Made by a program: the position numbers and the translations under genes. 5,988 nt of DNA from an uncultured Halomicronema sp. (lineage in GTDB: Bacteria > Cyanobacteriota > Cyanobacteriia > Phormidesmidales > Phormidesmidaceae), in the NCBI GenBank assembly GCA_937897665.1, contig CALCPB010000748.1, positions 1 through 5,988 on the forward strand, in the 5' to 3' direction. The notes beneath the pieces were generated by a model. That model ran no database searches, was not told where the DNA came from, and saw only the letters and a list, made by a program, of their open reading frames with translations. Positions 5,747 through 5,988 of the stretch are shown in pieces (positions within the stretch are counted from its first letter, which is position 1; each line of letters opens with the position of its first letter).

Positions 5747-5869
5747 ATGCTGGTACAAAACTTTAAAAAATGCGAGTTTTTATGCCCAAATGCATTGCGA
5801 ATTGTTACGCATATGGCTGTATCCCTTATCTGGCAAGGTTTTTTTGGTAGAACCTGGATGGGTGTTTAA
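5747..5869 (+). CDS. possible 40-residue small ORF, unrecognised
   Basis: ATG 5747 to TAA 5867-5869 encodes 40 residues starting MLVQNFKKCEFLC and containing a mildly hydrophobic segment (about 19-35, RIVTHMAVSLIWQGFFG). An AGGA sits 7 nt upstream, within the arm of the 10-bp hairpin. In sequence this AT-rich, an open frame of 40 codons can easily arise by chance, and I recognise no family. It may also be a fragment of a decayed gene. Confidence 0.15.
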   Translation: MLVQNFKKCEFLCPNALRIVTHMAVSLIWQGFFGRTWMGV

Positions 5870-5970
5870 ACCTATTTGAGTTAGTTGATGCGGCTTCATT
5901 ACAGGAATTGCAGGCTTTTGTAAATACATTTTGCCGAGGCAATTCGCCACATTCTATGGTGGTTAGATGA
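5851..5970 (+). pseudogene. coding-like stretch without start codon, possible gene remnant
   Basis: The frame is open from just after TAG 5848-5850 to TGA 5968-5970. It reads as ordinary protein, with ELVDAASLQELQAFVNTF in the middle (about residues 10-27) and predicted helix propensity. There is no ATG, GTG or TTG start in the front part. The frame is +1 relative to the 40-codon frame it overlaps by 19 bp, so a frameshifted remnant of one gene is possible. No family recognised. Confidence 0.2.
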
Positions 5971-5988
5971 AGTCGTAAGTTAACCGTC

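Larger units (their letters stand above)
5552..5988. other. 437-bp right-end region without a convincing gene
   Basis: The first 150 bp are GC-rich and carry two hairpins and one HIP1 site. From about 5700 the sequence turns clearly AT-rich, unlike the rest of the window. It contains a perfect 10-bp inverted repeat, a 15-bp near-identical direct repeat, a 40-codon open frame and a start-less coding-like stretch. The change in composition suggests an insertion, a decayed gene or an upstream regulatory region of a gene beyond the window. No RNA gene was recognised. Confidence 0.5.

Noticed and set aside
5481..5747. 88-codon minus-strand open frame at the right end
   Set aside because: It runs into the lipoprotein 3' end and its translation is P/S/A-rich without any family pattern; its start lies at the edge of the hairpin.
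1..5988. CRISPR array, tRNA, rRNA or complete insertion sequence
   Set aside because: No regularly spaced long repeats, no cloverleaf or rRNA sequence and no transposase frame were seen on either strand.

Overview
The window looks like cyanobacterial chromosome. Nine copies of the palindrome GCGATCGC (HIP1, the highly iterated palindrome of many cyanobacterial genomes) start at 267, 900, 980, 1380, 1824, 3336, 3455, 3830 and 5554; about 0.1 would be expected by chance in 6 kb. A degenerate heptanucleotide tandem repeat at about 3613-3668, of the kind known from filamentous cyanobacteria, and an NtcB/CnaT gene pair point the same way. A filamentous, moderately GC-rich lineage (Leptolyngbya-like) is my guess, not something the sequence proves.

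Layout. At the left edge, on the + strand, is the 3' end of a probable metallophosphoesterase (2-232). It overlaps tail-to-tail by 23 bp with a two-gene minus-strand unit: ntcB (2213-1272, LysR-type nitrate-assimilation activator) followed 6 nt later by cnaT (1265-210, TrpD-like phosphoribosyltransferase-family protein). In Anabaena PCC 7120 both genes are needed to express the nir (nitrate/nitrite assimilation) operon, and they occur there in the same order. A 387-bp divergent intergenic region (2214-2600) holds several short inverted repeats and one imperfect NtcA-like site. It separates ntcB from a + strand gene for a BASS-family (bile acid:sodium symporter) membrane transporter (2601-3479). 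Next comes a 257-bp spacer with the heptamer repeats, then a + strand gene for a lipoprotein substrate-binding protein of ABC transporter family 5 (peptide/nickel type, 3737-5551). The last 437 bp carry no convincing gene. They begin GC-rich with hairpins and turn AT-rich after about 5700, with a perfect 10-bp inverted repeat, a 15-bp near-identical direct repeat and two short open stretches that may be gene remnants.

How the genes fit together. ntcB and cnaT form one regulatory cassette for nitrate use. Here the divergent neighbour is a secondary transporter rather than the nirA operon, so the cassette acts on targets outside the window. The BASS transporter and the solute-binding lipoprotein have no visible partner genes, and their substrates cannot be read from the sequence. 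I did not find a clearly new system. The best leads are the catalytically degenerate motifs of CnaT, the structured ntcB upstream region, and the hairpin/mini-ORF/repeat cluster at the right end.
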